This document shows, piece after piece, positions 55,341 through 64,000 of a stretch of 64,000 bases of DNA; within the stretch, counting starts at the first letter, position 1; each line of letters starts with the position of its first letter. The notes under the pieces are model-generated. The model worked only from the letters and a program-made list of their open reading frames with translations, made no database searches and was not told the DNA's origin. The DNA comes from Nitrospirota bacterium (GTDB taxonomy: Bacteria; Nitrospirota; Thermodesulfovibrionia; Thermodesulfovibrionales; JdFR-88): the NCBI GenBank assembly GCA_021840255.1, contig JAKBYX010000008.1, positions 34,672-98,671 on the forward strand, in the 5' to 3' direction. The position numbers and the translations under genes are program-made.

Positions 55341-56896
55341 AGGGAAGGACTTTTTCATTTTTATTTTTATTTTTTCCGGCTATCTTTCTTTCGTTTTCCC
55401 CGGGACTAAAGCCCGCCATGGGCTGCGAGCTTAAGGACGTAAAGATATCCTCAGAAACTGGGCGCGCCGAATGTGTACTTGTGACCAGCGGCAAGGTGGA
55501 TTTCCAGGAGCACGCCCTTTCCAAGCCCCAACGGGTTTACGTGGACCTTTTGGGCTCAAACCTGAAAAGGGGTCTTTCCCGGATTTTGCAAAGGAGACTC
55601 AAGGCCGGAGGCATTGTAAGCGCGGTAAGAGTGGCGCAGTTCGATCGAAGGACCGTAAGGGTTGTTTTTGAATTCAATAGCACGCCGAATGTAAGCATAA
55701 CGAGGCCTTCCGGCAAAAAAAATTCAGGTCTTGTCCTTGATTTCTCCGAAGGGTTCAATGGGGATGAGAGTAAAGCCGCAAGCCATCCCGGCGCAGGACT
55801 CTCTGTTGAGCCAGGACCCTCTGTTAAGTCAGGACGTTCTGAGATCGCCGCTCAGATCAACCGGATAAGAACAGATGTCTTGAACGGCTTGTCCGGCGCG
55901 CCCTCCCACGAGTTGCCTTCGGCGCTGGCAGTTAATCGAAGGGGCGGCTCCGCAAAAGAGAAAGAGATATACGGTGCATTGGCAAAAAAAGTTGCACCTT
56001 CAGCCTCCGCATCATTCGTCAATAATACTGCCCCGGCCTTAAAAAACGGAAACAGAAATAATGTCCTGGCCTCTGTTTCTGATGTCAGGCGGCGGAAGCC
56101 GTCGGAAGACGAAAGAGGCGGGCCGTTCCCCTTTAATAAATGGCGCGTAGTGATAGATCCCGGCCACGGCGGGAAAGACCCCGGCACAAGCGGCACGGAC
56201 GGCCAGCACGAAAAGCAATACACCCTTGCCATCGCCAGAAGGCTGGCCGGCATTCTAGGCAAGGATCCCCATTATGAGGTCTTCCTCACACGGGACAAGG
56301 ACAAGTTCATTACCCTGGACAACAGGACACTCATGGCCAACAGGGTCCAGGCGGATATCTTCGTATCGATACACATAAATTGGAGCTCGGATTCCGCCAC
56401 GCGGGGGATAACCACATATTTTCTGAATTGGACGAATGATGCCGAGGCAAACAGGGTTGCGGCCAGGGAAAACCAGATATCCATGAAAAGGCAGAAGCAG
56501 GCCAGATCGCAGCTTGGCTATATCCTTGCCTCTCTTCAGCTTGAGGGCAAAAGGGACGGTTCTTTAAGGCTTGCAAACTATATTGAGAATTCCGTAAGCT
56601 CTTACGTCCGTGAGTATCATCCCAACGAGCCTGGCCTGGGCGTAAAAGAGGCCCTTTTCTATGTGCTTGTGGGCGATAAAATGCCTGCTGCGCTGGTGGA
56701 GGTCTCCTTTCTCTCCAATCCCAAAGACGAGGAGCTACTTGAGGAGCGCTCTTATATCGATGAGGTCGCACAGGGTATAGCGGATGGCATCGGCGATTAT
56801 TTCAGGAGCGTTCCCGTGAGGGCCCTCCGCGCCATGGCCCAAAGTCAAATATACAAAAGCAATGAAAAAGGAAAAACCCGGGAACCGGGGGCCTGA
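55337..56896 (+). CDS. amiC: N-acetylmuramoyl-L-alanine amidase with AMIN domain
   Basis: 519 residues. Signal peptide (about 1-28), an AMIN domain (about 32-135; CELKDVKISSETGRAECVLV), a variable linker, and a zinc amidase of the Amidase_3 type: VVIDPGHGGKDPGTSG (first zinc histidine), the catalytic/zinc glutamate in EKQYT, the third ligand in ADIFVSIHINWSS, and MPAALVEVSFLSNPKDEELL with the catalytic glutamate near the end. It cleaves septal peptidoglycan stem peptides in the periplasm. AmiA/B versus AmiC cannot be fixed from sequence, so the symbol is provisional. It overlaps the Nfu gene. Confidence 0.9.
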   Translation: MKGRTFSFLFLFFPAIFLSFSPGLKPAMGCELKDVKISSETGRAECVLVTSGKVDFQEHALSKPQRVYVDLLGSNLKRGLSRILQRRLKAGGIVSAVRVAQFDRRTVRVVFEFNSTPNVSITRPSGKKNSGLVLDFSEGFNGDESKAASHPGAGLSVEPGPSVKSGRSEIAAQINRIRTDVLNGLSGAPSHELPSALAVNRRGGSAKEKEIYGALAKKVAPSASASFVNNTAPALKNGNRNNVLASVSDVRRRKPSEDERGGPFPFNKWRVVIDPGHGGKDPGTSGTDGQHEKQYTLAIARRLAGILGKDPHYEVFLTRDKDKFITLDNRTLMANRVQADIFVSIHINWSSDSATRGITTYFLNWTNDAEANRVAARENQISMKRQKQARSQLGYILASLQLEGKRDGSLRLANYIENSVSSYVREYHPNEPGLGVKEALFYVLVGDKMPAALVEVSFLSNPKDEELLEERSYIDEVAQGIADGIGDYFRSVPVRALRAMAQSQIYKSNEKGKTREPGA

Positions 56897-56997
56897 CGTT
56901 TTTTTATTTCTATTTTTTGACCCGGTGCGCTGATACTGTAAAAACAAAAACATAAATAAAGCAGAGCAAAAGCAAAAGAAAGCAAAACTAAAGCCTC

Positions 56998-58599
56998 GTG
57001 AAAAAATTCGATATCCTCATATCAGGCGGTGCTGTCTATGACGGAAGCGGACAGCCGCCGGTGGAAGCTGACGTCGGCATCTCCCAGGGGCACATATCAT
57101 TGGTTGGCGGGGCGCGCGGGGGAGATGCATCATTCGTTATTGACGCAAAGGGGCTTTGCGTCTCGCCGGGGTTCATAGACACTCACAGCCATTCCGATTT
57201 CACTCTGCTTGCGGACCCCCTTGCGGCGGAGGGGAAGCTTTTCCAGGGCGTCACCTGTGAGATAAACGGCAACTGCGGACTTTCGGGAGGGCCTATCGCC
57301 GGCGCGGCCAGGCAGCAAAGGGAAAGCGACCTTTTGGAATACGGGATAACCGAGCGTTGGGAGAGCATGGGGCAGTATCTGGATATCCTGGAAAAGCGCC
57401 GCCTCCTCATGAATTCTGCCACCCTCACAGGTCACGGTAATCTGAGGGCCTCCGTAATGGGATACGCGGACCGGGAGCCCTCGAATGACGAGCTGAACGC
57501 CATGGCCGCCCATCTGGAGGAGTCCCTGCGGGCAGGGGCCATCGGCCTTTCGACCGGCCTTATTTATCCGCCCGGGGCGTACAGCCGCACGGAAGAGCTC
57601 GTGAGGCTGGCGCAGGCGGGCAGGAGGGTATATGACAACTTCATTTACACAACCCATTTAAGAAGCGAGGGAGACAACCTTATCGAGGCGCTCGGGGAGG
57701 CCATAACCATCGGAAAGGCGGCGGGGCGTCTGCAGGTCTCCCATATGAAAACGGCGGGACGGCGGAACTGGGGCAAGATATCGGAGGCTATAGGAACGAT
57801 GGAGGATGCCAGGGCCTCCGGACTGAGGGCCACTGCGGACCGTTATCCCTATACCGCCGCGTCAACGGACCTGGACACTATACTGCCGGCGTGGGCGTAT
57901 GAGGGGGGCTCACAGGCCGAGCTTGCCAGGCTAAGGGATCCGGCGGCGCTCAGGAAGATATCAGACGAGATCAAAAAAGTCAAAGACTCTCCTTACTGGG
58001 AAAGCGTCTACATAGCCTCCACCCCCAATAAGGAAGACAGCTGGATGGAGGGCAAAAACCTGGCTGAAATAGCAGGCGCGCTTGGGGAAAAACAAAAAAC
58101 CCCTCTCGATGTGCTTTTTCACATCCTGATAAGGGGCGAGGTGCGGGTGCAGGCCATATTCCACAGCATGAACGAGGACAACCTGCGCCGCCTGTACGAA
58201 TTGCCGTGGGTGATGGTGGGCTCAGACAGCTCGGCACGTTCGTTTTCCGGGCCAAGCGCAAAGGGCAAGCCTCATCCCAGGGCCTTTGGAACCTTTCCCC
58301 GCTTCCTGAAAAGGTATACAATTGAAGAGAGACTCATGAGCTTGGAAGAGGCGGTAAGAAAGATCACCTCTCTTCCGGCGGACACCTTCGGACTCTCCGG
58401 AAGGGGAATGATAAAAGAAGGATTTGTGGCCGATATAGCCGTGTTTGACGCCGGGCGGATAGCGGATACCGCAACCTTCGAGGAGCCATTTCAAAAGGCG
58501 CGGGGGGTTGAGCATCTGCTTGTGAACGGCAATGCGGTAATAACAGGGGGCGTTCTCACGGGAAGGCGGCCCGGCAGGGTCTTGAGAAAGGGCAAATAA
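56998..58599 (+). CDS. N-acyl-D-amino-acid deacylase (D-aminoacylase family)
   Basis: 533 residues. Amidohydrolase of the D-aminoacylase type: MKKFDILISGGAVYDGSGQP, PGFIDTHSHSDFTLLADP (HxH metal pair), VTCEINGNCGLS (bridging Cys/metal region), TTHLRSEGDNLIEALGEAIT, LQVSHMKTAG and MVGSDSSARSF, then a last KGFVAD-like piece (KEGFVADIAVFD). Removes acyl groups from N-acyl-D-amino acids; neighbours such as an amidase suggest peptidoglycan or peptide turnover. Start GTG 56998; no clear ribosome binding site. Confidence 0.9.
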   Translation: MKKFDILISGGAVYDGSGQPPVEADVGISQGHISLVGGARGGDASFVIDAKGLCVSPGFIDTHSHSDFTLLADPLAAEGKLFQGVTCEINGNCGLSGGPIAGAARQQRESDLLEYGITERWESMGQYLDILEKRRLLMNSATLTGHGNLRASVMGYADREPSNDELNAMAAHLEESLRAGAIGLSTGLIYPPGAYSRTEELVRLAQAGRRVYDNFIYTTHLRSEGDNLIEALGEAITIGKAAGRLQVSHMKTAGRRNWGKISEAIGTMEDARASGLRATADRYPYTAASTDLDTILPAWAYEGGSQAELARLRDPAALRKISDEIKKVKDSPYWESVYIASTPNKEDSWMEGKNLAEIAGALGEKQKTPLDVLFHILIRGEVRVQAIFHSMNEDNLRRLYELPWVMVGSDSSARSFSGPSAKGKPHPRAFGTFPRFLKRYTIEERLMSLEEAVRKITSLPADTFGLSGRGMIKEGFVADIAVFDAGRIADTATFEEPFQKARGVEHLLVNGNAVITGGVLTGRRPGRVLRKGK

Positions 58600-58662
58600 A
58601 GGACGGCCGCACTATTTTTTTATTTTCAGTCCTGCCGCGGCAAAAAATCAAAAAATAAAAAC

Positions 58663-59397
58663 ATGCTTTTAAAAAAAGGACCGGTTATAGGGATAACCGC
58701 TGACCCCGGACCAGACCCATCCGGAGAGCGGGCCTCCCTCAAAGAGGAGTATGCACTGGCCGTCCTGAGTGCGGGAGGGATGCCTGTGGCCGTTCCGGTT
58801 TTTCCCATGGAAGACCCTCAAAGGGTTCTGGAATACCTGGACGGGATAATAGTTCCTGGCGGTGACGATATCGAGCCCTACTATTACGGTGAAAAGCAGA
58901 GGGTCCCCATGAAACTCGTCCCGTCGCGAAGGACGGATTTTGAGATATCTCTCATAAGGGCCGCCATCAGTCAGAACGTGCCTATCCTGGGCATTTGTTA
59001 CGGGATGCAGCTTATCAATGTTGCCCTTGGGGGAAGTCTGTATCAGGACCTGGAGACGGATCTCAACGAAAAAATCCCGGTGATAAAAAAAAGAAGGGCG
59101 ACAGTAGCGCACAGGCGGGGCTTGCATGAGATAATTATCTCAGGGACAGGCCCGCTTCCCGCCGGACGGCACATGGTAAACAGCAGCCATCACCAGGGGG
59201 TAAGCAGGCTTGCAAACGTACTTATTCCCGCGGCGCATTCGGAAGAAGGGCTTGTAGAGGCTTTCTACCTGAATGAGCGCACTTTTTCTTTTCTTGCGGG
59301 TGTGCAATGGCATCCGGAGCGCATGGCCGGAGATCCCGTTGCCCGGAACATATTCAGCTCGTTCATAAGAGCTGCCCAAAAAGCAGGAAGAAAGTAA
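58663..59397 (+). CDS. Gamma-glutamyl-gamma-aminobutyrate hydrolase-like (peptidase C26)
   Basis: 244 residues. Class I glutamine-amidotransferase-like fold with nucleophile C112 (ILGICYGMQLINVALGG) and H217/E219 (LAGVQWHPERM). Family: PuuD/peptidase C26, which splits gamma-glutamyl bonds. The N-terminus GPVIGITADPGPDPSGERAS and IIVPGGDDIEPYYYGEK are typical. No other putrescine-degradation genes are near, so substrate is open. It ends TAATG, shared with the next gene. Confidence 0.88.
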   Translation: MLLKKGPVIGITADPGPDPSGERASLKEEYALAVLSAGGMPVAVPVFPMEDPQRVLEYLDGIIVPGGDDIEPYYYGEKQRVPMKLVPSRRTDFEISLIRAAISQNVPILGICYGMQLINVALGGSLYQDLETDLNEKIPVIKKRRATVAHRRGLHEIIISGTGPLPAGRHMVNSSHHQGVSRLANVLIPAAHSEEGLVEAFYLNERTFSFLAGVQWHPERMAGDPVARNIFSSFIRAAQKAGRK

Positions 59398-60461
59398 TGG
59401 ACATGAAGGACAGCAGGGTCTTTTTTTTCATAGTGCTCCTGTTTTTTATAAGCGTCCTTGGATATCTCACATATGAAATAATATCCCCTTTCATGGGCCC
59501 CATAGCGTGGGCGATTGTGGTTTCCATAGTCTTCTATCCAGTGTACGCAATTTGCCTTAAGTGGTTCAGGATAAAGTCCCTGGCTTCGCTGGCTACCCTT
59601 TTGTTGGTGGCCGTTGTCATTTTCGGACCCATCTCCTCGATGGGGTATGTCCTTGTCCTGGAACTTGGCCAGCTCGTCCAGCAGTTTGAAAAAGGGCAGA
59701 TCAATCTCCATCGTGTTATCTCCCACCCGGCAGTACAGTGGCTGATAGACCATTTAAGGCTCATCGTGGGGGAGGACAAAGCCAGCGTTGAGGGGATGGT
59801 GGGCCGGTGGCTCGCGGGCCTGAGGGCCCATCTCCTGCAGACGCTGTCAATAGGCGCAAAAAACGTCCTCACGGTGTTGTTTGACTTTGTGCTGATGATG
59901 TTTTCCATCTTCTTTTTTCTCAAAGATGGGCCTGACTACATAAACAGGATAAAAAACTATCTGCCCTTTTCTGAAAGGCATAAAAACAGGTTGATCGGTC
60001 AGGCAAAGGGGATGGTGGTCTCGACCATATTCGGAGGCGTGCTGGTGGCCATCATCCAGGGAGTGATCGGCGGGCTTTCGTTCTGGGCGCTCGGGGTTTC
60101 CTCTCCTGTATTCTGGGGGGCCATGACGTTCATAGCCTCCTTTGTGCCCCTCATCGGTACGGCTGGCGTCTGGCTGCCGGGTGCCGTCTACTTTTTCCTT
60201 GCGGGGCAGCCTCTTAAGGGTGTTGTGCTCCTTTTGATCGGCGTTTTTCTTATAAGCATGCTGGTGGACTATTTCCTGAGGCCGCTCATCATACGCGGCA
60301 AGACAAAGATGAACACCCTTTTAATATTTTTCAGCGTACTGGGCGGAGTGGAGGTTTTTGGCATCATAGGGCTCGTCCTTGGACCCCTGACATTGGCCAT
60401 TTTTATTTCGGTCCTGGAAATATTCGGAAACCTGGAAGGAGGCGGCCATGCTGAATCTTGA
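59397..60461 (+). CDS. AI-2E family transporter (PerM-like)
   Basis: 354 residues with about eight membrane helices (one N-terminal pair, one at 60-80, then a long central loop and three to four at the end). Family motifs include PFMGPIAWAIVVSIVFYPVY and FSMFFFLKDG-like IFFFLKDGPDYINRI, and the PLIGTAGVWLPGAVYFFLAG region. The name comes from the E. coli autoinducer-2 exporter; many members carry other small molecules or ions. ATG 59397 shares its first base with the stop of the C26 gene; an open frame goes back to 59307 but overlaps that gene. Confidence 0.9.
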   Translation: MDMKDSRVFFFIVLLFFISVLGYLTYEIISPFMGPIAWAIVVSIVFYPVYAICLKWFRIKSLASLATLLLVAVVIFGPISSMGYVLVLELGQLVQQFEKGQINLHRVISHPAVQWLIDHLRLIVGEDKASVEGMVGRWLAGLRAHLLQTLSIGAKNVLTVLFDFVLMMFSIFFFLKDGPDYINRIKNYLPFSERHKNRLIGQAKGMVVSTIFGGVLVAIIQGVIGGLSFWALGVSSPVFWGAMTFIASFVPLIGTAGVWLPGAVYFFLAGQPLKGVVLLLIGVFLISMLVDYFLRPLIIRGKTKMNTLLIFFSVLGGVEVFGIIGLVLGPLTLAIFISVLEIFGNLEGGGHAES

Positions 60462-61569
60462 GGAATTGAAGGGGATAGCAGCAATAAAAAATCCCGGCGG
60501 AGATTACTATGTGAGTCTTTACCTGAACGTAGACCCTGTTACCAATCCGAACGGCGAGTACATGATCAAGGTCCGCAACATGCTTAAGGAAACGGCGGAG
60601 GGCCTTGAAAAACCGGTTTTCAAGAAAGTAAAGGAGGACATCGAGCTCCTTGAGAACTATTTCATCGCCCAGAAACCCCAGTTCAAAAAGTCGGTCTGCC
60701 TCATCACCCGGAAAAGCGGTGGCTTCTGGAAGGAATACCATATGGCCATGCCTGTGCAAAGCGGCGTGTTCGTGGACAAAACGCCTTACCTGAAACCCCT
60801 TTTTGGTCTTATGGACTCCTACCTAAGACATCTCGTCCTTCTTTTAAGCAAGGATGACGCGAGGATGTTTGTCGTGCACATGGGAGAGATACTGGAATAT
60901 GGGGAGATAAGGACCCCCGACGTCATAGGAAAACATAAAAAGGGCGGCTGGTTCGCTCTGGAGCAGGACCGCTTTGAAAGGCACACTGAATTCCATGTGG
61001 GCCTTCATTTGAACGAGGTAGTACGGCAGCTTTCAGATTTCGTTCAAAAGCAGGGCATCTCCAGGATCGTCCTGGGCGGCCCCCAGGAGACCCTTTCCAT
61101 GGGCAGGGAAAAACTGCCCGAAAGCCTGTCAGAAAGAATAATAGGGGAGTTCACCGCGGGGATGTACGAGACTTCCCGGCAGATACTTGAAAGGGCCCGC
61201 CCGGTTGTCGAAGCATATGAGCGTGGTGAAAAAGAAGAGACTGTGGATGAGCTGGTGACGCGGGCCCACAAAAACAAGGGGGCTGTCCTGGGCATGGAGG
61301 ACGTAGTCCTCATGTCCGGAGAAAAAAGGATAATGACCCTGCTGGTGGACCCGTCCATGAAGCAGGAGGGCTATGCGTGCGTAAGCTGCGGCGCGCTGGC
61401 TCTTGGCCCGGAGAACTGCCGCTGGTGCGGAGGGGATATGCATAGTGTAAACTATCTTATTGACCTGCTCATGGAAAAGACGGTTGAGAATGGAGGACGT
61501 GTGGAGGTAGTGCCTGAAAACGAGAAGCTGCGGAACCTGGGCAAAATCGGGGCCATTCTCAGGTATTAA
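60448..61569 (+). CDS. Bacterial eRF1-like protein (baeRF family 10-like)
   Basis: 373 residues. The layout is that of archaeo-eukaryotic-type release factor relatives in bacteria: N-terminal LNLEELKGIAAIKNPGGDYY and FYVSLYLNVDP-like start (here VSLYLNVDPVTNPNGEYM), a central eRF1 domain-2-like part (RHLVLLLSKDDARMFVVHMG, GLHLNEVVRQLSDFVQKQGI, RIVLGGPQETL), and a C-terminal zinc-ribbon-like CVSCGALALGPENCRWCGG. The role is probably in ribosome rescue or peptidyl-tRNA hydrolysis; no GGQ motif is visible. Starts 14 bases before the end of the AI-2E gene. Confidence 0.78.
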   Translation: MLNLEELKGIAAIKNPGGDYYVSLYLNVDPVTNPNGEYMIKVRNMLKETAEGLEKPVFKKVKEDIELLENYFIAQKPQFKKSVCLITRKSGGFWKEYHMAMPVQSGVFVDKTPYLKPLFGLMDSYLRHLVLLLSKDDARMFVVHMGEILEYGEIRTPDVIGKHKKGGWFALEQDRFERHTEFHVGLHLNEVVRQLSDFVQKQGISRIVLGGPQETLSMGREKLPESLSERIIGEFTAGMYETSRQILERARPVVEAYERGEKEETVDELVTRAHKNKGAVLGMEDVVLMSGEKRIMTLLVDPSMKQEGYACVSCGALALGPENCRWCGGDMHSVNYLIDLLMEKTVENGGRVEVVPENEKLRNLGKIGAILRY

Positions 61570-61585
61570 AGGTACAAAAAAAAGG

Positions 61586-63181
61586 ATATTAAAAAGAACG
61601 AAAGGAAAGGTTCTTTTTTCTTCCGTTCTTTTTTGTCTGGCCGTTGTTTCCCTGACAACGCTGCTTGGCGGCTGCACCCCGGAAGACAGAAGGCCGGGAT
61701 ACGTATATTACGCCTTGAGCGCGGACCCCTTCACCCTGGACCCCGCCCTGATAACGGATGTGCCGGGCGGGTCCATAGCCGCCAAGTTATTTAACGGGCT
61801 GCTAAGGATAGGCCCCGGCCTCAGGGTAGAACCAGATATCGCCAGTAGCTGGCGGGTCTCGAAGGACGGGCTTCTCTACAGTTTTAGCCTGAAACGGGGG
61901 GTCAGGTTCTCAAACGGGCGGGAAGTGAGGGCGGAGGATTTTAAATATTCCTTCGAACGCCTGTTGAGCCCCAAAACCCTGTCTCCCAACAGCTGGGTGC
62001 TTTCGAGGATAGAGGGGGCGAAGGATTTCATGAAAGGCTCTGCCCCGGCAGTAAAGGGCATAATCGTGAGGGGCCCTTACGCGCTCGATATAAAACTGGA
62101 GAAACCCTTTTCCCCGTTCCCATACCTGCTTGCAATGACGGGGGCCTATGTGGTGCCGCGCGAGGTGGCCCAGTCCGAAGGGCCGGATTTTTCCTCCCGC
62201 CCTGTTGGGACGGGCCCGTTCACGGTGCAAAAATGGCAGCCGAACGAGGAACTGGTGCTTAAGGCGAGGGATGATTACTTCGGGGGAAGGCCCAAGGTAA
62301 AAGGCATTGTCTACAGGATCATCCCGGAGGAGCTGACCCAGGTGGTCGAATTCAAGCTTGGCAACCTGGATGTGATAAACATTCCGGATGCGGATTACAG
62401 CCGTTTCAGGACAGATTCAAAATGGAGCAGGTATATTTCCATGGCGGATGGGACAGATACGTACTACCTTGGGCTCAACTGCTCCAGGCCTCCGTTTAAC
62501 GACAGGCGCATGAGGCAGGCTGTAAACTACGCCATAGACAGAAAAAAGATACTGGCGACCTTCATGGAAGGCAGGGGCACGCTAGCGAATGGCCCGGTGC
62601 CTCCGGAGCTCAGGCGCTGGGCCTCTCCGCCATCGTATGAGTACAATCCGGAGAAGGCCAGACGCATTATCAGGCAGGAGGGCTTCGCCGGGGTGAAGGT
62701 GAAATTCTATGTCACTTCCCCTCCGCAAGACATTGCCGACATGGCGGAGATCATACAGGCGTACCTGAAAAAAGTGGGTATAAACGCAGAACTTAAAAGC
62801 CTTGAGTGGAACACATACAAGGAGGCGATCAACCAGGGAGAGCCCAACATGTTCTGGCTCAGCTGGTGGGCGGACTATCCTGATGCCGAGAACTTCCTCT
62901 ATCCCCTTTTCGATTCCGTGAACATGGGGGCGGCGGGCAATCGGACGAGATATTCAAACAAGGAAGTCGATCATCTTATAGAACAGGGGCAGCACGCTTC
63001 AACCGCCGCCAGCCGCGACGGCTATTACAAGGAAGCCGAAGACCTTATCGTAAAGGACGCCCCTTGGGTCTTCTTCTGGCACACAAAGTCCGTCACCGTC
63101 CGGCAGCCCTGGATAAAAAACTACGTGCAGTATCCGGTCTACAGCATGGACAAGGGGATGGATATCAGTATCGTGCGGTAA
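61586..63181 (+). CDS. Oligopeptide ABC transporter substrate-binding lipoprotein
   Basis: Family 5 solute-binding protein (DppA/OppA-like): SADPFTLDPALITDVPGGSI, FSLKRGVRFSNGREVRAEDF, PVGTGPFTVQKWQPNEELVL, AVNYAIDRKKILATFMEG, and WADYPDAENFLYPLFDSVN. The nearest canonical start is TTG 61715, but the same frame upstream reads LAVVSLTTLLGGC, a lipoprotein signal with lipobox LGGC, and stays open to 61565 without ATG, GTG or TTG. I give 61586 (ATA, after AAAAGG) as an approximate start; a non-standard codon (ATA or ATT 61565), CTG 61637, a sequence error or a start-codon mutation are all possible. No permease genes follow. Confidence 0.85.
   Translation: MLKRTKGKVLFSSVLFCLAVVSLTTLLGGCTPEDRRPGYVYYALSADPFTLDPALITDVPGGSIAAKLFNGLLRIGPGLRVEPDIASSWRVSKDGLLYSFSLKRGVRFSNGREVRAEDFKYSFERLLSPKTLSPNSWVLSRIEGAKDFMKGSAPAVKGIIVRGPYALDIKLEKPFSPFPYLLAMTGAYVVPREVAQSEGPDFSSRPVGTGPFTVQKWQPNEELVLKARDDYFGGRPKVKGIVYRIIPEELTQVVEFKLGNLDVINIPDADYSRFRTDSKWSRYISMADGTDTYYLGLNCSRPPFNDRRMRQAVNYAIDRKKILATFMEGRGTLANGPVPPELRRWASPPSYEYNPEKARRIIRQEGFAGVKVKFYVTSPPQDIADMAEIIQAYLKKVGINAELKSLEWNTYKEAINQGEPNMFWLSWWADYPDAENFLYPLFDSVNMGAAGNRTRYSNKEVDHLIEQGQHASTAASRDGYYKEAEDLIVKDAPWVFFWHTKSVTVRQPWIKNYVQYPVYSMDKGMDISIVR
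61591..61633 (+). terminator. Possible A/T-rich terminator-like hairpin
   Basis: AAAAAGAACG (61591-61600) is the perfect reverse complement of CGTTCTTTTT (61624-61633), with a 23-base loop and a T-rich 3' side. It overlaps the signal-sequence region of the substrate-binding gene, so it may be an attenuator, a terminator behind the eRF1-like gene, or chance. Confidence 0.3.
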
Positions 63182-63220
63182 GCAGCATCCTGTTTTCCGG
63201 GTATTGGATTTCTTTCGCGG

Positions 63221-64000
63221 TCACGATAATGTGGTTCCTCTCCAGCCTGGGTGTGCAAGGCTTCCCGGCTGTTCAAATCTGCCGGGAAACGCAGGCGCAT
63301 GGAGGCTCCCCTTTTTGGAAAGAAGTATTTGCCAGACATGGAGACACCTGGACCTGAATGAGCCTGCGGAGCTTAATAGATAATACTTCCACATCCGGTA
63401 AAACCTCTGATCATAGAGCCCCTTTAATTTATCCCAATTCCTGTCAAAGTTGTTAAACCATGAGATCAGGGTTGCATCGTAATGAGGGCCCAGGTTCTGC
63501 ACGCCTTCCACGGCGAACAGGCCCTCGATGGCCGTGCTGATCTGCTTCATCGAAGGGATCATTGAGTTCGGAAAGATATAAGCGGCTGTCCAGGGGTCAC
63601 AAGATACGCCTGATACGTCCTTCCCTATAGTGTGAAGCAGAAACAGCCCATCCTCTTTCAGGCAATCGTGCACCTTCTGCATGTAGGTCCTGTAATTCTT
63701 GTATCCCACGTGCTCAAACATCCCGACAGAGACGATATGGTCAAATTTTTCGTCAATATCCCTGTAATCCTGCAGCCTGATCTCAACGGGCAGTCCAGCG
63801 CACAATTTCCTTCCGAGCGAGGCCTGCTCTTTGGAAACAGTTATGCCTGTTGTTTTGGCCTTGTAGTTTTCGGCAGCGTGCCTTGCCAGGCTTCCCCAGC
63901 CGCAGCCGATGTCCAGGATTCTGTCACCAGCCTTGAGGCCCAATTTCCGGCAGATGAGGTCCAGCTTGGCTTCCTGTGCGTCATCCAGATTCCCGGAGAT
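63221..64000 (-). CDS. cfa: Cyclopropane-fatty-acyl-phospholipid synthase (partial)
   Basis: Runs off the right edge, so the N-terminus is missing. The visible 260 residues carry the AdoMet-binding motif GDRILDIGCGWGSLARHAAE, then GITVSKEQ, VSVGMFEHVGYKNYRTYMQK, FPNSMIPSMKQISTAIEGLF and FYRMWKYYLLSSAGSFRSRC, all usual for Cfa. The in-frame codons up to 64000 (NLDDAQEAKLDLICRKLGLK) also belong to the family, so the gene starts beyond the window. The last about 35 residues (SKKGSLHAPAFPGRFEQPGS on) differ from the usual short ending, suggesting a frameshift near the 3' end or a lineage-specific tail. Confidence 0.88.
   Translation of the reverse strand: MSGNLDDAQEAKLDLICRKLGLKAGDRILDIGCGWGSLARHAAENYKAKTTGITVSKEQASLGRKLCAGLPVEIRLQDYRDIDEKFDHIVSVGMFEHVGYKNYRTYMQKVHDCLKEDGLFLLHTIGKDVSGVSCDPWTAAYIFPNSMIPSMKQISTAIEGLFAVEGVQNLGPHYDATLISWFNNFDRNWDKLKGLYDQRFYRMWKYYLLSSAGSFRSRCLHVWQILLSKKGSLHAPAFPGRFEQPGSLAHPGWRGTTLS

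Overview
The window looks like a bacterial chromosome segment, probably from the phylum Nitrospirota (an environmental, anaerobic or facultative lineage). This is an inference. It rests on the tmRNA tag ANNELALAA (close to the short ...ELALAA tags I recall from Nitrospirota), a multiheme cytochrome / outer-membrane porin conduit, triheme c7-type cytochrome, 2-oxoacid:ferredoxin oxidoreductase, PEP-CTERM proteins, sigma-54 regulation and an archease/RtcB pair. No ribosomal RNA, tRNA or CRISPR array was found; the one RNA gene seen is ssrA.

Layout. 0.2-3.2 kb: housekeeping genes (hpt, queD, tldE/pmbA) and a periplasmic triheme cytochrome. 3.2-5.9 kb: a gene graveyard with a decayed histidine kinase, a receiver fragment, a clipped serine recombinase and a Fic gene with a nonsense codon, around an intact flavin reductase-like gene. 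6-9.9 kb: argH, an FN3 lipoprotein, smpB and ssrA (trans-translation). 10-18 kb: a sensor kinase/sigma-54 response regulator pair, a lone receiver behind a 13-bp palindrome, then a decaheme cytochrome and an MtrB/PioB-type porin, which together form an outer-membrane electron conduit. 18.2-27.5 kb (minus strand): MFS transporter, B12-type radical SAM enzyme, type III polyketide synthase, membrane-fusion protein, ABC ATPase, two FtsX-like permeases, then an MNT/HEPN pair. This is a candidate uncharacterised biosynthesis-and-export locus.

27.8-36.9 kb is accessory DNA: a HigBA-like module, short repeats, a katG that looks horizontally acquired and is flanked by a decayed direct repeat, three PEP-CTERM proteins (one behind a good sigma-54 promoter match), and a lipoprotein with seven near-identical 47-residue beta-propeller repeats. 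At 37-40.2 kb lies a 1063-residue STAND/BTAD regulator. From 40.7 kb the content returns to core genes: a lone ferredoxin-oxidoreductase alpha subunit, osmC, pgpA, thpR, recA-pilT-recX-lipoprotein-alaS, a phasin-like gene and ubiB; then RNA repair (archease, rtcB, macro domain), a NifU domain, amidase, D-aminoacylase, a C26 peptidase, an AI-2E permease, a bacterial eRF1-like protein, an oligopeptide-binding lipoprotein and a cfa gene cut by the window edge.

Many genes overlap by ATGA or similar, so translational coupling is common. Several genes (5163, argH, smpB, the 10100 kinase) lack a Shine-Dalgarno sequence and have a -10-like hexamer 5-8 bases before the start codon, suggesting leaderless transcripts.
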